DNA of 64,000 bases from Citrobacter sedlakii NBRC 105722 (GTDB lineage: Bacteria; Pseudomonadota; Gammaproteobacteria; Enterobacterales; Enterobacteriaceae): assembly GCF_000759835.1 (NCBI RefSeq), contig NZ_BBNB01000016.1, positions 1-64,000 of the forward strand, read 5' to 3'. Made by a program: the position numbers and the translations under genes. Below, in pieces: positions 39,849-51,200 of the stretch (position 1 is its first letter; each line of letters opens with the position of its first letter). A model generated the notes under the pieces. The model saw only the letters and a program-made list of their open reading frames with translations. It searched no databases and was not told the origin of the DNA.

Positions 39849-42722
39849 TTACTGGTATTCGCTCATCGGTACGCAGGAGCAGAACAGGTTACGGTCGCCG
39901 TAAACATCATCAAGACGCTTCACGGTCGGCCAATACTTATTCGCCACCCCTGCCGGGAACACCGCGACTTCGCGGCTGTAGCTGTGATGCCATTCTGCCA
40001 CCAGCTCGTTCTGGGTATGCGGCGCGTTCACCAGCGGGTTATCGTCCAGCGACCACTCACCCGCTTTCACGTGATCGATCTCCGCACGAATCGCCAGCAT
40101 CGCATTGATAAAGCGATCCAGCTCGACCTTGCTTTCAGATTCCGTTGGTTCCACCATCAACGTGCCCGCTACCGGGAACGACATGGTCGGCGCATGGAAG
40201 CCGTAGTCGATCAGGCGCTTGGCAATATCCAGTTCGCTGATGCCCGTCTCTTCTTTCAGTGGACGAATGTCGAGAATACATTCGTGCGCCACGCGACCGT
40301 CGCGGCCGGTATACAGCACCGGGAACGCGTCTTTCAGACGGCTGGCGATATAGTTGGCATTGAGAATCGCCACCTGGCTTGCCTGCTTTAAGCCCTCCGC
40401 GCCCATCATCCGGATGTACATCCAGCTGATCGGCAGAATAGACGCACTGCCAAACGGTGCGGCGGAAACCGCGCCCTGACGAGTCAGCATTCCTTCAATC
40501 TGTACCACGCTGTGGCCCGGCACAAACGGCGCCAGGTGCGCTTTCACGCCAATCGGCCCCATGCCCGGACCGCCGCCGCCGTGCGGAATACAGAAGGTTT
40601 TATGCAGGTTAAGGTGCGAAACATCCGCGCCGATAAAGCCTGGCGAGGTAATGCCAACCTGAGCGTTCATATTCGCCCCGTCAAGGTATACCTGACCGCC
40701 ATACTGATGAACGATCTCGCACACTTCACGGATCGTCTCTTCATACACGCCGTGGGTGGAGGGGTAGGTCACCATGATGCAGGAGAGATTTTCGCCCGCC
40801 TGCTCTGCCTTCGCGCGCAGATCGGCAAGATCGATGTTACCGTTCTTGTCGCAAGCGACAACCACAACCTGCATCCCTGCCATTTGTGCAGAGGCCGGGT
40901 TAGTACCGTGGGCGGAGGCCGGGATCAGGCAAATATCACGATGCCCTTCGTTACGGCTTTCATGGTAATGACGAATCGCCAGCAGACCAGCATATTCCCC
41001 CTGCGCGCCGGAGTTTGGTTGCATGCAAACGGCGTCGTAGCCGGTCAGTTTCACCAGCCAGTCGGCAAGCTGGCCGATCATCTGCTGGTAACCTTCCGCC
41101 TGCTCCGGTGGACAGAACGGATGCAGTTCAGCGAATTCCGGCCAGGTGATTGGGATCATTTCTGCCGCCGCGTTCAGCTTCATCGTGCAGGAGCCCAGCG
41201 GGATCATCGCCTGATTCAGCGCCAGATCTTTTCGCTCCAGCGAGTGCATGTAGCGCATCATTTCGGTTTCGCTGTGATAGCGATTAAATACCGGATGACT
41301 CAGGATCGCGTCGTCACGCAGCATACTTTGCTGAACAGAGCGGCTGTCATGGGCGACGTCTTTGTCCAGTGCGTCTACGTTCAGACCGTGATCGTCGCCG
41401 AGCAGGACGGTAAAAAGTTGCTCTACGTGTTCACGGGTTGTGGTTTCATCCAGAGTAATGCCCACTGCGCTGATGATATCGCTGCGCAGATTAAATTCTG
41501 CGGCTTCCGCACGCGCCAGCACCGCGGCTTTATCTGCCACTTCCACACACAGGGTATCGAAGTAGTGCGTATGACGCAGTTTCAGCCCTTTTTGCTGCAA
41601 ACCTGCCGCCAGAATATCCGTCAGGCGGTGAATACGATTTGCGATACGTTTCAGGCCAACCGGACCGTGATATACCGCATACAGGCTGGCAATATTCGCC
41701 AGCAGCACCTGTGAGGTACAGATGTTGGAGTTGGCTTTTTCACGACGGATGTGCTGTTCGCGCGTCTGCATCGCCATGCGCAGCGCGGTGTTACCCGCAG
41801 CATCTTTCGATACGCCAATGATTCGGCCCGGCATGGAGCGTTTAAATTCATCTTTTGCCGCAAAGAAGGCCGCGTGTGGACCGCCGTAGCCCATCGGCAC
41901 GCCAAAGCGCTGGGCGGAGCCGAACACAATGTCCGCGCCCTGTTTGCCCGGCGCCGTCAACAGCACCAGCGCCATAAAATCGGCCGCGACGCTGACAATC
42001 ACCTTCCGCCCCTTCAGTTCGCTAATCAGCGCGCGGTAATCGTGCACTTCGCCGGTGGTGCCGACCTGCTGCAACAGCACGCCAAACACGTCCTGATGAT
42101 CCAGTACTTTTTCGGCGTCATCGACAATCACGTCAAAACCGAAGGTTTCCGCACGCGTCCGCACGACATCCAGCGTTTGCGGATGGACGTCAGCGGCGAC
42201 GAAGAAACGGTTGGCGTTCTTCAGTTTGCTCACCCGCTTCGCCATCGCCATGGCTTCTGCTGCGGCAGTCGCTTCATCGAGCAGCGAGGCAGACGCCATA
42301 TCCAGACCGGTCAAATCCAGCGTTACCTGCTGGAAGTTGAGCAGCGCTTCCAGACGGCCCTGAGACACTTCCGGCTGGTATGGCGTGTAAGCGGTGTACC
42401 AGCCCGGGTTTTCCAGCATATTGCGCAGGATCACCGGCGGTAACTGCACGGCGGTGTAACCCATACCAATGAAGGAGGTGAAGCGCTTGTTACGTCCGGC
42501 GATGGCTTTTAATTCAGCCAGCGCTGCATATTCTGTCGCCGCCTCGCCCACCTGCGGCGGTGTGGCAAGCTGAATATCTTTCGGCACAATCTGGCCGATC
42601 AGCGCATTTAACGACTCGGCGCCAACCGTATTCAGCATTTCTTGCTGCTGCGCGGCGTCCGGTCCGATATGGCGTTCAATGAAAGCGCCGCTGTTTTCAA
42701 GCTGGCTTAACGTCTGTGTCAT
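39849..42722 (-). CDS. gcvP: Glycine dehydrogenase (decarboxylating) GcvP
   Basis: P-protein of the glycine cleavage system; the PLP-dependent step that decarboxylates glycine and transfers aminomethyl to lipoyl-GcvH. The 957-aa protein is a fusion of the two P-protein halves, as in E. coli. The PLP Lys lies in [17 protein letters not shown], near residue 706. The glycine-rich C-terminal half contains [15 protein letters not shown]. Last gene of gcvTHP, 208 bp after gcvH with a REP in the gap. Confidence 0.97.
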   Translation of the reverse strand: MTQTLSQLENSGAFIERHIGPDAAQQQEMLNTVGAESLNALIGQIVPKDIQLATPPQVGEAATEYAALAELKAIAGRNKRFTSFIGMGYTAVQLPPVILRNMLENPGWYTAYTPYQPEVSQGRLEALLNFQQVTLDLTGLDMASASLLDEATAAAEAMAMAKRVSKLKNANRFFVAADVHPQTLDVVRTRAETFGFDVIVDDAEKVLDHQDVFGVLLQQVGTTGEVHDYRALISELKGRKVIVSVAADFMALVLLTAPGKQGADIVFGSAQRFGVPMGYGGPHAAFFAAKDEFKRSMPGRIIGVSKDAAGNTALRMAMQTREQHIRREKANSNICTSQVLLANIASLYAVYHGPVGLKRIANRIHRLTDILAAGLQQKGLKLRHTHYFDTLCVEVADKAAVLARAEAAEFNLRSDIISAVGITLDETTTREHVEQLFTVLLGDDHGLNVDALDKDVAHDSRSVQQSMLRDDAILSHPVFNRYHSETEMMRYMHSLERKDLALNQAMIPLGSCTMKLNAAAEMIPITWPEFAELHPFCPPEQAEGYQQMIGQLADWLVKLTGYDAVCMQPNSGAQGEYAGLLAIRHYHESRNEGHRDICLIPASAHGTNPASAQMAGMQVVVVACDKNGNIDLADLRAKAEQAGENLSCIMVTYPSTHGVYEETIREVCEIVHQYGGQVYLDGANMNAQVGITSPGFIGADVSHLNLHKTFCIPHGGGGPGMGPIGVKAHLAPFVPGHSVVQIEGMLTRQGAVSAAPFGSASILPISWMYIRMMGAEGLKQASQVAILNANYIASRLKDAFPVLYTGRDGRVAHECILDIRPLKEETGISELDIAKRLIDYGFHAPTMSFPVAGTLMVEPTESESKVELDRFINAMLAIRAEIDHVKAGEWSLDDNPLVNAPHTQNELVAEWHHSYSREVAVFPAGVANKYWPTVKRLDDVYGDRNLFCSCVPMSEYQ

Positions 42723-42774
42723 GGGCGATGGTTCCTGAAACGTGCAGTGAATCGTGATTGTCTTTAACTCAATT

Positions 42775-42800
42775 GCCCGGTGGCGATACGCTTACCGGGC
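42775..42800. repeat. REP element between gcvH and gcvP
   Basis: A palindrome GCCCGGTGGCG...TACCGGGC inside the gcv operon, a likely mRNA-stability or processing point. Confidence 0.7.
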
Positions 42801-42930
42801 CTGGGCATATAAAACGAATATGCAGAATCATTCGCGTTGCAGGAGGGCGGCGACGCAGAGGATCCCCAGGCGCTTAGGTGAGTCAGTGACCGGGGTAAGC
42901 CACGCCTGCAGCGTGAAGAATGCAGCGTTT

Positions 42931-43320
42931 TTACTCGTCTTCTAACAATGCTTCGTACGCCGTGGCGTCCAGCAGCGAATCCAGTTCGCTCTCATCGCTG
43001 GCTTTGATCTTAAAGATCCAGCCCGCGGCATACGGCTCGCTGTTGACCAGCTCCGGAGAGTCGCTCAGCGCGTCGTTGACGGCCACAATCTCGCCGCTCA
43101 CTGGCGCGTAGATGTCAGACGCCGCTTTCACGGACTCGGCCACCGCGCAGTCGTCGCCTGCGCTGACAGTCGCGCCCACTTCCGGCAGGTCAACAAACAC
43201 CATATCGCCCAGCAACTCCTGAGCGTGTTCAGTGATGCCAACGGTGTAGGAGCCATCGGCTTCTTTACGCAGCCATTCGTGTTCTTTGCTGTATTTCAGT
43301 TCTGCGGGTACGTTGCTCAT
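42931..43320 (-). CDS. gcvH: Glycine cleavage system H protein GcvH
   Basis: Small lipoyl carrier shuttling the aminomethyl group between P-, T- and L-proteins. The 129 aa are nearly identical to E. coli GcvH. The lipoylated Lys lies in [11 protein letters not shown]. The ATG at 43320 is used (a TTG at 43323 precedes it). Between gcvT (25 bp) and gcvP on the minus strand. Confidence 0.97.
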   Translation of the reverse strand: MSNVPAELKYSKEHEWLRKEADGSYTVGITEHAQELLGDMVFVDLPEVGATVSAGDDCAVAESVKAASDIYAPVSGEIVAVNDALSDSPELVNSEPYAAGWIFKIKASDESELDSLLDATAYEALLEDE

Positions 43321-43345
43321 CAATCAATCTCCAGAAAAGGATGAA

Positions 43346-44440
43346 TCACGCGACGGCTTTGCCGTTGCGCACAAAGACAGGTTTAGTCACTTTTACCGGC
43401 ATTTCACGGTTACGGATCTGCACAATCGCCGTCTCGCCAATACCTTCCGGCACACGCGCCAGCGCAATGCTGTAGCCCAGCGTCGGAGAGAACGTACCGC
43501 TGGTGATGATGCCTTCTTGTTGATTACCCTGGGCATCGGTAAAGCGGACCGGCAGCGCAGTACGCAGCACGCCTTTTTCCGTCATTACCAGACCGACCAG
43601 TTGTTCGGCGCCTTTTTCACGCTGCATCTCCAGCGCTTCACGACCGATAAAGTCGCGCTCAGCCGGTTCCCAGGCGATCGTCCAGCCCATATTGGCCGCC
43701 AGCGGGGAGATCCCTTCGTCCATCTCCTGACCGTACAGGTTCATGCCCGCTTCCAGGCGCAACGTGTCGCGCGCGCCGAGGCCGCACGGTTTAACGCCAG
43801 CATCGACCAGCGCCCGCCAGAAATCGGCGGCCTTTTCATTCGGCATCGCAATTTCATAGCCCGCTTCGCCGGTGTAGCCGGTGGTTGCGATAAACAGATC
43901 GCCCGTCTGGACGCCGAAAAACGGTTTCATGCCTTCTACTGCCTGACGCTGTTCGTCGGTGAACAACGTGGCGGCTTTCGCCTGCGCGTTCGGCCCCTGA
44001 ACGGCAATCAGCGACAGGTCATCACGAACGGTGATCTCAATGGCGTAAGGTTCGGCGTGTTGGGAGATCCAGGAGAGGTCTTTTTCGCGGGTGGCGGAGT
44101 TGACAACGAGGCGGAAGAAATCTTCGGTAAAGTAATACACAATCAGGTCATCGATGACGCCGCCCGACGCGTTAAGCATACCGGAATACAAGGCTTTCCC
44201 GGTTTTGGTGAGCTTTGCCACATCGTTCGCCAACAGATAGCGCAAAAACTCCCGGGTGCGGCTGCCGTGCAAATCGACGATGGTCATGTGCGACACATCG
44301 AACATGCCGGCATCGGTGCGGACCGCATGGTGCTCATCAAGCTGAGAACCATAATGCAGCGGCATCATCCAGCCATGAAAATCGACCATGCGCGCGCCAC
44401 ATAGCGTGTGTTGTTCGTACAAAGGAGTCTGTTGAGCCAT
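43346..44440 (-). CDS. gcvT: Aminomethyltransferase GcvT
   Basis: T-protein of glycine cleavage; uses tetrahydrofolate to release ammonia and form 5,10-methylene-THF. The 364-aa protein matches E. coli, with [16 protein letters not shown] near the N-terminus, the catalytic Asp region [10 protein letters not shown], and the folate-binding [14 protein letters not shown]. The ATG at 44440 ([11 protein letters not shown]) was chosen over a longer frame to 44488, by length. First gene of gcvTHP. Confidence 0.96.
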   Translation of the reverse strand: MAQQTPLYEQHTLCGARMVDFHGWMMPLHYGSQLDEHHAVRTDAGMFDVSHMTIVDLHGSRTREFLRYLLANDVAKLTKTGKALYSGMLNASGGVIDDLIVYYFTEDFFRLVVNSATREKDLSWISQHAEPYAIEITVRDDLSLIAVQGPNAQAKAATLFTDEQRQAVEGMKPFFGVQTGDLFIATTGYTGEAGYEIAMPNEKAADFWRALVDAGVKPCGLGARDTLRLEAGMNLYGQEMDEGISPLAANMGWTIAWEPAERDFIGREALEMQREKGAEQLVGLVMTEKGVLRTALPVRFTDAQGNQQEGIITSGTFSPTLGYSIALARVPEGIGETAIVQIRNREMPVKVTKPVFVRNGKAVA

Positions 44441-44531
44441 CTTGTCCTCATTGAATAAGCGGGGCTGACAACCATTTCGCCGTGACAATATTCACCACGA
44501 AACCTGGCGCCGGAGCCCTGTCCCGACCCCG

Positions 44532-44547
44532 ACGCAAACGTTCTCTT
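44532..44547. promoter_or_regulatory. PurR-like box upstream of gcvT
   Basis: ACGCAAACGTTCTCTT keeps the PurR core ACGCAAACGT, about 95 bp before the gcvT start. PurR repression of gcvTHP is established in E. coli. Confidence 0.6.
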
Positions 44548-44826
44548 TGACTCTGAACTTACCACCGAAACTGACGCTTAACCATAAGGCAAAATTAATC
44601 ATCACATTAGCTTATGACCAAAAATCGCCAGCAGCACAGAAAAATAAAATACTGCTTAAACGCCCTTCTGTCTGTGTTTTATTTTTAAAATTGCGCACCC
44701 TCTCCGCAGAATGAAACATTAAATGCGGAAAAATTGTCAAAAATCGCGCAGCGCAAAAACACTTTCATTAGAAAAAGTAATGCGAAAACGTGGGTGAAAT
44801 TAGTTTATTTCAAATGAGCGAAGGTC

Positions 44827-44844
44827 CCCGGCGAAGACGCCGGG
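44827..44844. terminator. Hairpin downstream of ubiI
   Basis: CCCGGCG, loop AAGA, CGCCGGG: a 7-bp GC stem 47 bp beyond the ubiI stop. No U run on the ubiI strand, so it is at best a weak or Rho-assisted terminator. Confidence 0.4.
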
Positions 44845-44890
44845 AGAGAGAAGTGTGACGGGTCTCAAACTCTGTGAATCGGGACGATTC

Positions 44891-46093
44891 TCAGCGTAGC
44901 CATTCGGGAAGATCGTTCAGGCCCATCGCCTGACGAATCAACTGCGGTTTTACGCCAGGAAGGGTATCGGCCAGCTTCAGACCGATATCCCGCAGCATTT
45001 TCTTCGCCGGGTTCTCACCGGCAAACAGTTCGCGGAAACCCTGCATACCCGCCAGCATCAGCGCGGCGCTGTGCTTGCGGCTGCGCTCGTAGCGACGCAG
45101 ATAAAGATATTGACCGATATCTTTGCCCTGACGATGCAGACGCTTGAGCTCCTCAATCAGTTCTGCGGCATCCATAAAGCCAAGATTCACGCCCTGACCG
45201 GCCAGCGGGTGGATGGTATGGGCGGCATCGCCGACCAGCGCCAGCCGGTGCGCAGCAAACTGACGCGCATAGCGCCCGATCAGCGGAAACGCCTGACGCT
45301 CGCTTTCCACACGGCACAGGCCGAGACAGTTATCAAACGCGATGGTCAGCGCCTGGTTAAACGCGGCCTCATCAGCCTGCTGCATCCGTTCCGCCTCTTC
45401 AGGCGAAAGCGACCAGACGATAGAACACAGGTGCGGATCGCTAAGCGGCAGGAATGCGAGAATCCCGTCGCCGTGAAACACCTGACGGGCCACTGCGCCG
45501 TGCGCTTCTTCAGTACGAATGGTGGCGACCAGCGCATGGTGACGATAGTCCCAGAAGGTTAGCGGAATGTCCGCTTTATTACGCAACCACGAATGCGCCC
45601 CGTCAGCGCCAATGACCAGACGGGCGGTGAGCATCGTTCCGTCCTTCAGGGTCAGGAAGGTTTCGTTTTCACCCCACGCCACCTGTTGTAACTCCGCTGG
45701 CGCCAGCAGCGTGATATCGGAAGACTGTCGGGCCTTTTGCCACAGCGCGTCGTGAATGACAGCATTCTCGACGATATGACCGAGATGGCTGTAACCCATA
45801 CTTTTGTCATCGAACGTGATACGGCCAAAGCTGTCTTTATCCCAGACTTCCATTCCGTGATAACAGCTCACACGGTGGGAAACGATCTCTGACCATACGC
45901 CGAGACGGCTCAGCAGTTTTTCACTGGCGGCGTTGATGGCCGACACGCGAAGCGCTGGCGCCGCATCCGCTGCCAGAGGCTGCGGTTCACGCTGCTCAAG
46001 AACCGCGACGCGCAGTCCGCTGCCCTGTAAACCACAGGCGACAGCCAGGCCAACCATGCCTCCACCAACAATTGCTACATCAACACTTTGCAC
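44891..46093 (-). CDS. ubiI: Ubiquinone C5-hydroxylase UbiI (VisC)
   Basis: FAD monooxygenase that hydroxylates C5 of the ubiquinone ring precursor. The 400-aa protein has the dinucleotide motif VAIVGGGMVGLAVACGLQ and the second FAD motif GDAAHTIHPLAGQGVNLGF, with VIGADGAHSWLR between. Paralogue of UbiH, 99 bp upstream. Last gene of a ygfB-pepP-ubiH-ubiI unit. Confidence 0.95.
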   Translation of the reverse strand: MQSVDVAIVGGGMVGLAVACGLQGSGLRVAVLEQREPQPLAADAAPALRVSAINAASEKLLSRLGVWSEIVSHRVSCYHGMEVWDKDSFGRITFDDKSMGYSHLGHIVENAVIHDALWQKARQSSDITLLAPAELQQVAWGENETFLTLKDGTMLTARLVIGADGAHSWLRNKADIPLTFWDYRHHALVATIRTEEAHGAVARQVFHGDGILAFLPLSDPHLCSIVWSLSPEEAERMQQADEAAFNQALTIAFDNCLGLCRVESERQAFPLIGRYARQFAAHRLALVGDAAHTIHPLAGQGVNLGFMDAAELIEELKRLHRQGKDIGQYLYLRRYERSRKHSAALMLAGMQGFRELFAGENPAKKMLRDIGLKLADTLPGVKPQLIRQAMGLNDLPEWLR

Positions 46094-46192
46094 TGTTTAC
46101 TCCTGGTCAAAAAAACGTCGTTCGTCTGTTGCAGACCTGATAAAGCCCTCATTCAGGCATTTTAACGCGCATCGTGCCGGATGGCGGTTCAC

Positions 46193-47371
46193 TTATCGCG
46201 CAACCCAGCCAAGCGTGCGCTTCACCAGAGCGTCACGGGCGGGTGGAAACAGCTCCATAGCCATTAACCCGACGTTGCGCCCAACCACCAGCGGTATCCA
46301 GCGATTGGCAAACAGATGCACCATGCCGTCGGTCACGCCGACCGTGGCGTTCCGGTCTTGCTGGCGGCGCTGCTGATAGGCGGAAAGCACATTGTAATCG
46401 CCGATATCCTGCCCCACAGACTGCGCCTGCGTCAGGGTTTCAGCAAGACTCATCACATCGCGCAGCCCGAGGTTAAACCCTTGTCCGGCGATTGGATGCA
46501 GCGTCTGCGCCGCATTGCCCACCAGTACGGTGCGATGGGTAAACGCTTTCGCCGCCGTAGTCAACGCAAGCGGATAAGCATTACGTTTGCCCGCCAGCGT
46601 GATCCGGCCAAGCCGCCAGCCGAATGCTGTCTGCAGTTCGCGGCAAAAACGTTCGTCTGACCAGGCCAGAATCTCGTCGCGCTTTTCCAGCGGGTGACAC
46701 CACACCAGCGAACAGCGGCCTTCAGACATGGGCAGCATCGCCAGCGGACCATGCGCGGTAAAGCGTTCAAAGGCGCGGCCGTCATGCGCAAGAGACGTGG
46801 CGACGTTCGCTATCACCGCCAGTTGCTCATACGGTTCCTGCTGCCACTCAACGCCACACGCGCTTGCCAGCGCTGAACGCGTGCCGTCGGCGGCAACCAG
46901 CAGGCTACCGGTAACCGTCTGACCGTTTTCCAGCGTCACGCTCACCTGCTCCGCCGTGCGCGATACGCTGGCGACCCGATCCGGGCAGTGCAGCGTAACG
47001 CCAGACGCTTTGCGCAACAGGGCAAAAAGCCGCAGCCCTACGTCGTGCAGTTCAACCACCTGCCCCAGCGCCGGGAGACGATAGTCCTCAGCGTGAAGGG
47101 TAACAAAGCCGGCATGACCGCGATCGCTGACGTGAACGCTCGTGATAGCGGTCGCGCAGTCGGCAATGGCCTGCCACACGCCTATTCGCGCCAGTTGCTG
47201 GCAGGTACCTGCTGCCAGCGCTATCGCCCGGGCGTCGAATCCGGGGTGGCCATCGGCCTCCGGCGCCGTCGCTTCAATCAGATGTACCGGCAGCGTCCCA
47301 TGACTGAGTTGCGAAATAGCCAGCGCCAGCGTCGCGCCGACCATGCCGCCGCCCACGATAATCACGCTCAT
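46193..47371 (-). CDS. ubiH: 2-octaprenyl-6-methoxyphenol hydroxylase UbiH
   Basis: FAD monooxygenase of ubiquinone biosynthesis hydroxylating C1. 392 aa, with MSVIIVGGGMVGATLALAIS, the DG motif LLVAADGTRSALAS and GNAAQTLHPIAGQGFNLGLRD. It overlaps pepP by 4 bp (ATGA), so translation is coupled. Length and sequence agree with E. coli UbiH. Confidence 0.95.
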   Translation of the reverse strand: MSVIIVGGGMVGATLALAISQLSHGTLPVHLIEATAPEADGHPGFDARAIALAAGTCQQLARIGVWQAIADCATAITSVHVSDRGHAGFVTLHAEDYRLPALGQVVELHDVGLRLFALLRKASGVTLHCPDRVASVSRTAEQVSVTLENGQTVTGSLLVAADGTRSALASACGVEWQQEPYEQLAVIANVATSLAHDGRAFERFTAHGPLAMLPMSEGRCSLVWCHPLEKRDEILAWSDERFCRELQTAFGWRLGRITLAGKRNAYPLALTTAAKAFTHRTVLVGNAAQTLHPIAGQGFNLGLRDVMSLAETLTQAQSVGQDIGDYNVLSAYQQRRQQDRNATVGVTDGMVHLFANRWIPLVVGRNVGLMAMELFPPARDALVKRTLGWVAR

Positions 47372-48684
47372 TGCTGACGCGCCGCCGCCATCAGCGCTTC
47401 AATCTCGCCCGCTTTTTTCACGACGCTGGCGGTGAGATTCTCGTTGCCGTTTTCTGTGATCAGGATGTCATCTTCAATACGAATGCCAATGCCACGGTAT
47501 GCGTCAGGCACATCGGCATCCGGAGCGATATACAAACCCGGTTCAACGGTGATGACCATCCCCGGTTCCAGAATCCGCGAGCGATCCTGACCGTATTCGC
47601 CAACATCGTGCACATCCAGACCCAGCCAGTGGCTCAGGCCATGCATGAAGAACGGGCGATGAGCGTTGTCGGCAATCAATTGCTCCACCTCGCCATGCAG
47701 GATGCCAAGCTTCACCAGTCCGGTGATCATAATGCGCACCACCTCGCCGGTGACCGCCTGAATGGACGTTCCCGGACGGAACAGGCGCAGGCTGGTTTCC
47801 AGCGACTCGAGCACGATGTCATAAATTTCACGCTGGGCCGGGGTGAATTTGCCATTCACCGGGAAAGTACGTGTGATGTCCCCCGCGTAACCTTTGTATT
47901 CACATCCCGCATCGATCAGCACCAGATCGCCGTCGCGCATTTCGCTTTCGTTTTCGGTGTAATGCAAAATACAGCCGTTTTCACCGCTGCCAACAATGGT
48001 GTTGTAAGAAGGATAACGTGCGCCGTGGCGGTTAAATTCGTGATGGATTTCACCTTCAAGCTGGTATTCGAACATACCGGGACGGCACTTTTCCATCGCC
48101 CGGGTATGCGCCAGCGCGGTGATTTCGCCCGCGCGACGCATGACGGCGATCTCTTCTTCTGATTTAAACAGGCGCATTTCATGCACCATTGGACGCCAGT
48201 CGGTCAGGGTTGCTGGTGCTTTCAGATTCTGCCGCGACCCTTTGCGCAGTTTTTCCAGCGCAGAGAAGACGATCTCATCGGCATAAGCGTACGCGCCCTG
48301 CGCGTGATAAACCACGTCCAGCCCGTTAAGTAACTGGTACAGTTGCTGATTGATTTCGCTGAAGGCCAGCGCGCGATCGACACCCAGTTTTTCCGGTGCG
48401 GCATCCTGCCCCAGACGACGACCAAACCAGATTTCTGCGGTCAGATCGCGCACGCGATTGAACAGTACGCTGTGGTTATGGGTTTCGTCGCTTTTGATCA
48501 GCACCAGCACAGCTTCCGGCTCGTTAAAACCGGTGAAATACCAGAAATCGCTGCTCTGGCGATACGGGTACTCGCTGTCTGCGCTGCGGGTGACTTCGGG
48601 TGCGGCAAAAATCAGCGCGGCGCTGCCTGGCTGCATCTGCGCCAGCAGTGCCTGGCGACGACGTTGGTATTCCTGCGGTGTCAT
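47368..48684 (-). CDS. pepP: Xaa-Pro aminopeptidase II PepP
   Basis: Cytoplasmic dimanganese peptidase (M24B) removing N-terminal residues that precede proline. 438 aa. The C-terminal pita-bread fold holds the metal ligands: Asp in VLIDAGCEYKGYAGDITRT, His in GLSHWLGLDVHDVG, Glu in VITVEPGLY and Glu in IRIEDDILIT. N-terminal creatinase-like domain, about 1-170. Between ygfB and ubiH, overlapping the latter. Confidence 0.95.
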   Translation of the reverse strand: MTPQEYQRRRQALLAQMQPGSAALIFAAPEVTRSADSEYPYRQSSDFWYFTGFNEPEAVLVLIKSDETHNHSVLFNRVRDLTAEIWFGRRLGQDAAPEKLGVDRALAFSEINQQLYQLLNGLDVVYHAQGAYAYADEIVFSALEKLRKGSRQNLKAPATLTDWRPMVHEMRLFKSEEEIAVMRRAGEITALAHTRAMEKCRPGMFEYQLEGEIHHEFNRHGARYPSYNTIVGSGENGCILHYTENESEMRDGDLVLIDAGCEYKGYAGDITRTFPVNGKFTPAQREIYDIVLESLETSLRLFRPGTSIQAVTGEVVRIMITGLVKLGILHGEVEQLIADNAHRPFFMHGLSHWLGLDVHDVGEYGQDRSRILEPGMVITVEPGLYIAPDADVPDAYRGIGIRIEDDILITENGNENLTASVVKKAGEIEALMAAARQQ

Positions 48685-48711
48685 GACGTGGCCTCCGTTT
48701 TCGTTATCTTT

Positions 48712-49290
48712 TTAGTGTAGCGTCGGTTTTCGCACTTCCGGTGCGGTCGGCTGCTGTCGGGTAAAAGTGTCGTGACACAGCAGCGCGGCAACGCGCACGT
48801 ACTCGATGATCTCCTCGAGGGACATTTCCAGTTCCTCCTGGTCTTCATCTTCGTCGTAGCCAAGTTGCGCGATATTACGCAAGTCGTCGATGGCTTCACC
48901 CGTTTCGCCGGTGACCTTATCCAGTTTAGGCTGCGTCACGCCCAGACCGAGCAGGAAATGGTTGACCCATCCCGCCAGCGCGTCGGCGCGATCGAAGACG
49001 CTCACGTCATCGCCTTCAGGCAGATAAAGCTGAAAAAGGAAGCCGTCATCTTCCAGCGCGTCGCTGGTGGCCGCGTGCATTTTGCGCAACGCCTGAGCCA
49101 GTTCATGACCGAAGGCCAGCCCCTCGTTCGTCAGGTCGTGAAGCAGCGGCTGCCATGAGCTGTCGTTGTTGCCGCCGCAAATCATCCCGCTGATTAAACC
49201 GTGCATTTCGGCTGGTGTCAGGCCAGCCCCTTGTTGGTTCAAATACTGGTTCATTTCGTTGTAACCAGGCATTTCGTTCTGTATAGACAT
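48712..49290 (-). CDS. ygfB: UPF0149-family protein YgfB
   Basis: A 192-aa conserved protein of unknown enzymatic role; in Pseudomonas a YgfB homologue affects beta-lactam resistance regulation. Acidic, mostly helical, with [26 protein letters not shown] near the C-terminus and a Gly-rich [14 protein letters not shown]. The ATG at 49290 gives the E. coli N-terminus [12 protein letters not shown] 49296 is two codons upstream. Divergent from zapA. Confidence 0.9.
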   Translation of the reverse strand: MSIQNEMPGYNEMNQYLNQQGAGLTPAEMHGLISGMICGGNNDSSWQPLLHDLTNEGLAFGHELAQALRKMHAATSDALEDDGFLFQLYLPEGDDVSVFDRADALAGWVNHFLLGLGVTQPKLDKVTGETGEAIDDLRNIAQLGYDEDEDQEELEMSLEEIIEYVRVAALLCHDTFTRQQPTAPEVRKPTLH

Positions 49291-49363
49291 ACGCATTCGT
49301 CATCAAAGGGAGGATATTCATGATATGCTACCACTTTGGACCCTGGTGATACCAGAAAAGGGC

Positions 49364-49787
<424 letters not shown>

Positions 49788-49828
49788 CACTTCCCGGTTG
49801 ACTATGGTACAGTGACCGTGAAGAAAAA

Positions 49829-50012
49829 ATTTCTCTGAGATGTTTGCAAGCGGGCCAGTCCCCTGAGCCGATATTTCATACCACAAGAATGTGGCGCTCC
49901 GCGGTTGGTGAGCATGCTCGGTTCGTCCGAGAAGCCTTAAAACTGTGACGACACATTCACCTTGAACCAAGGGTTCAAGGGTTACAGCCTGCGGCGGCAT
50001 CTCGGAGATTCC
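49829..50012 (+). ncRNA. ssrS: 6S RNA
   Basis: A 184-nt RNA, the E. coli length, with only a few differences from the E. coli sequence. It starts ATTTCTCTGAGATGTT and ends CATCTCGGAGATTCC, the two ends pairing as the closing stem. The central bubble that mimics an open promoter for sigma-70 RNA polymerase is intact. It is co-transcribed with ygfA, 23 bp downstream, as in E. coli. Confidence 0.97.
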
Positions 50013-50035
50013 CCTTCTTAAATCTGGCGACAGCC

Positions 50036-50632
50036 ATGACGCTACATTCTGAACTTTCCTTATCCAGACAAGACATTCGCCGTATGATTCGGCTACGCCG
50101 CCGCGCCCTGACGCCATCACATCAACGTGAATCTGGTCAGCGCGCCGCTACCCGTATGCTTACTTATCCTCCGGTGGTGATGGCGCATACGGTCGCCGTG
50201 TTTTTATCCTTTGATGGCGAACTCGACACACAGCCGCTGATCGAGCAACTCTGGCGCGCGGGCAAGCGCGTTTATCTGCCGGTTCTTCATCCTTTCAGCC
50301 CCGGCAATCTCCTGTTTTTACACTATCACCCGCAAAGCGAACTGGTGACAAACCGTCTGAAAATTCAGGAACCTAAGCTCGACGTACGCGACGTACTGCC
50401 GCTTGCGGATCTGGACCTGCTGGTGACCCCGCTGGTGGCGTTTGACAAACAGGGTCAGCGATTAGGCATGGGCGGCGGTTTTTACGATCGCACGTTGCAA
50501 AACTGGCAGCAGCATGGTTTTACGCCAGTGGGGTATGCGCACGATTGCCAGGTTGTAGAAGCCTTGCCCGTTGAGAAGTGGGATGTTCCGCTACCTGCGG
50601 TGGTGACGCCGTCGAAAGTGTGGGAGTGGTGA
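50036..50632 (+). CDS. ygfA: 5-formyltetrahydrofolate cyclo-ligase YgfA (Fau)
   Basis: Converts 5-formyl-THF to 5,10-methenyl-THF with ATP. The C-terminal motif LGMGGGFYDRTL binds substrate phosphate. From the ATG at 50036 it is 198 aa; the E. coli protein is often annotated 16 codons shorter, starting at the MIRLRRRALTP position (50084), so the N-terminus is uncertain. Directly downstream of ssrS in one operon. Confidence 0.92.
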   Translation: MTLHSELSLSRQDIRRMIRLRRRALTPSHQRESGQRAATRMLTYPPVVMAHTVAVFLSFDGELDTQPLIEQLWRAGKRVYLPVLHPFSPGNLLFLHYHPQSELVTNRLKIQEPKLDVRDVLPLADLDLLVTPLVAFDKQGQRLGMGGGFYDRTLQNWQQHGFTPVGYAHDCQVVEALPVEKWDVPLPAVVTPSKVWEW

Positions 50633-50665
50633 AAAAAAACCGGGTGGCGGCGACGCCTTACCCGG
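50633..50665 (-). terminator. REP-type terminator for the hcp transcript (left copy of a 33-bp direct repeat)
   Basis: A run of 7-8 A then CCGGGTGGCGGCGACGCCTTACCCGG. On the minus strand it is a CCGGGT/ACCCGG stem followed by a U run, so it should end transcription from hcp. The same 33 bp occur at 53172-53204. Directly follows the ygfA stop on the other strand. Confidence 0.75.
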
Positions 50666-50700
50666 CATGAAGATAGTATTGTTCATATTTCATACTTTTT

Positions 50701-51180
50701 TCACGCTACTATGCGATCGTTCCAGCGGTCTTTATACATAATGTTTCCGTCCGTATACTTCCATGTAATTGTTTCATAACGGAGATTTATTTCTTCGAGA
50801 TGCATATTAGTCATACCACTGGGATGCAAATTAGGCGTTATTGCAGTAATTTTCACATTCTCTAAGAGCATATTGAAATACTCAACTTCGATACCTGCAT
50901 CATTAATCTTGTACATTTTTATCGTGGCTGATTTGAGCGTTCTTCCTTCACAAAGCGCCCGAAATAACAGTGGCGTTGTTTTATCAAATTCTTTCTGGAA
51001 CAGAACAGGCGCATGGAGTCTGGTACCTGTCAGTCTTCCTGTATGCTGATCTGTAGGTAACCAGACATGATGGCTCACTGAGCGTAATTCTATAGAACCG
51101 AGTCGGGTTGGCATCAAACAAGAACCCGTGACCGGGGAACCATTTTCATCTGTTAACCATAAATATGCAGGGTTTGACAT
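50701..51180 (-). CDS. Orphan Hcp-family type VI secretion protein
   Basis: A 159-aa Hcp/TssD family protein of the class starting MSNPAYLWLTDENGSPVTGS, seen in enterobacterial T6SS loci and in Hcp-effector fusions. Family features: PTDQHTGRLTGTRLHAP near the middle, the FQKEFDKTTPLLFRALCEG strand-helix region, VEYFNMLLENVKITAITPNL, and INLRYETITWKYTDGN. Hcp hexamer rings form the T6SS inner tube and can carry effectors in the lumen. No other T6SS gene is in the window; a full T6SS must be elsewhere. It is the last gene of a three-gene AT-rich unit and is terminated by a REP-type terminator. Confidence 0.85.
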   Translation of the reverse strand: MSNPAYLWLTDENGSPVTGSCLMPTRLGSIELRSVSHHVWLPTDQHTGRLTGTRLHAPVLFQKEFDKTTPLLFRALCEGRTLKSATIKMYKINDAGIEVEYFNMLLENVKITAITPNLHPSGMTNMHLEEINLRYETITWKYTDGNIMYKDRWNDRIVA

Positions 51181-51200
51181 AGTATAAAACCCTCAATTAA

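Larger units (their letters stand above)
44441..44890 (-). promoter_or_regulatory. gcv operon control region
   Basis: A 450-bp gene-free stretch, AT-rich in its middle (44575-44790). By analogy with E. coli it should bind GcvA, Lrp, CRP and PurR. A PurR-like box is listed separately, and a hairpin at its left edge by ubiI as well. Individual GcvA/Lrp sites cannot be placed by eye. Confidence 0.6.
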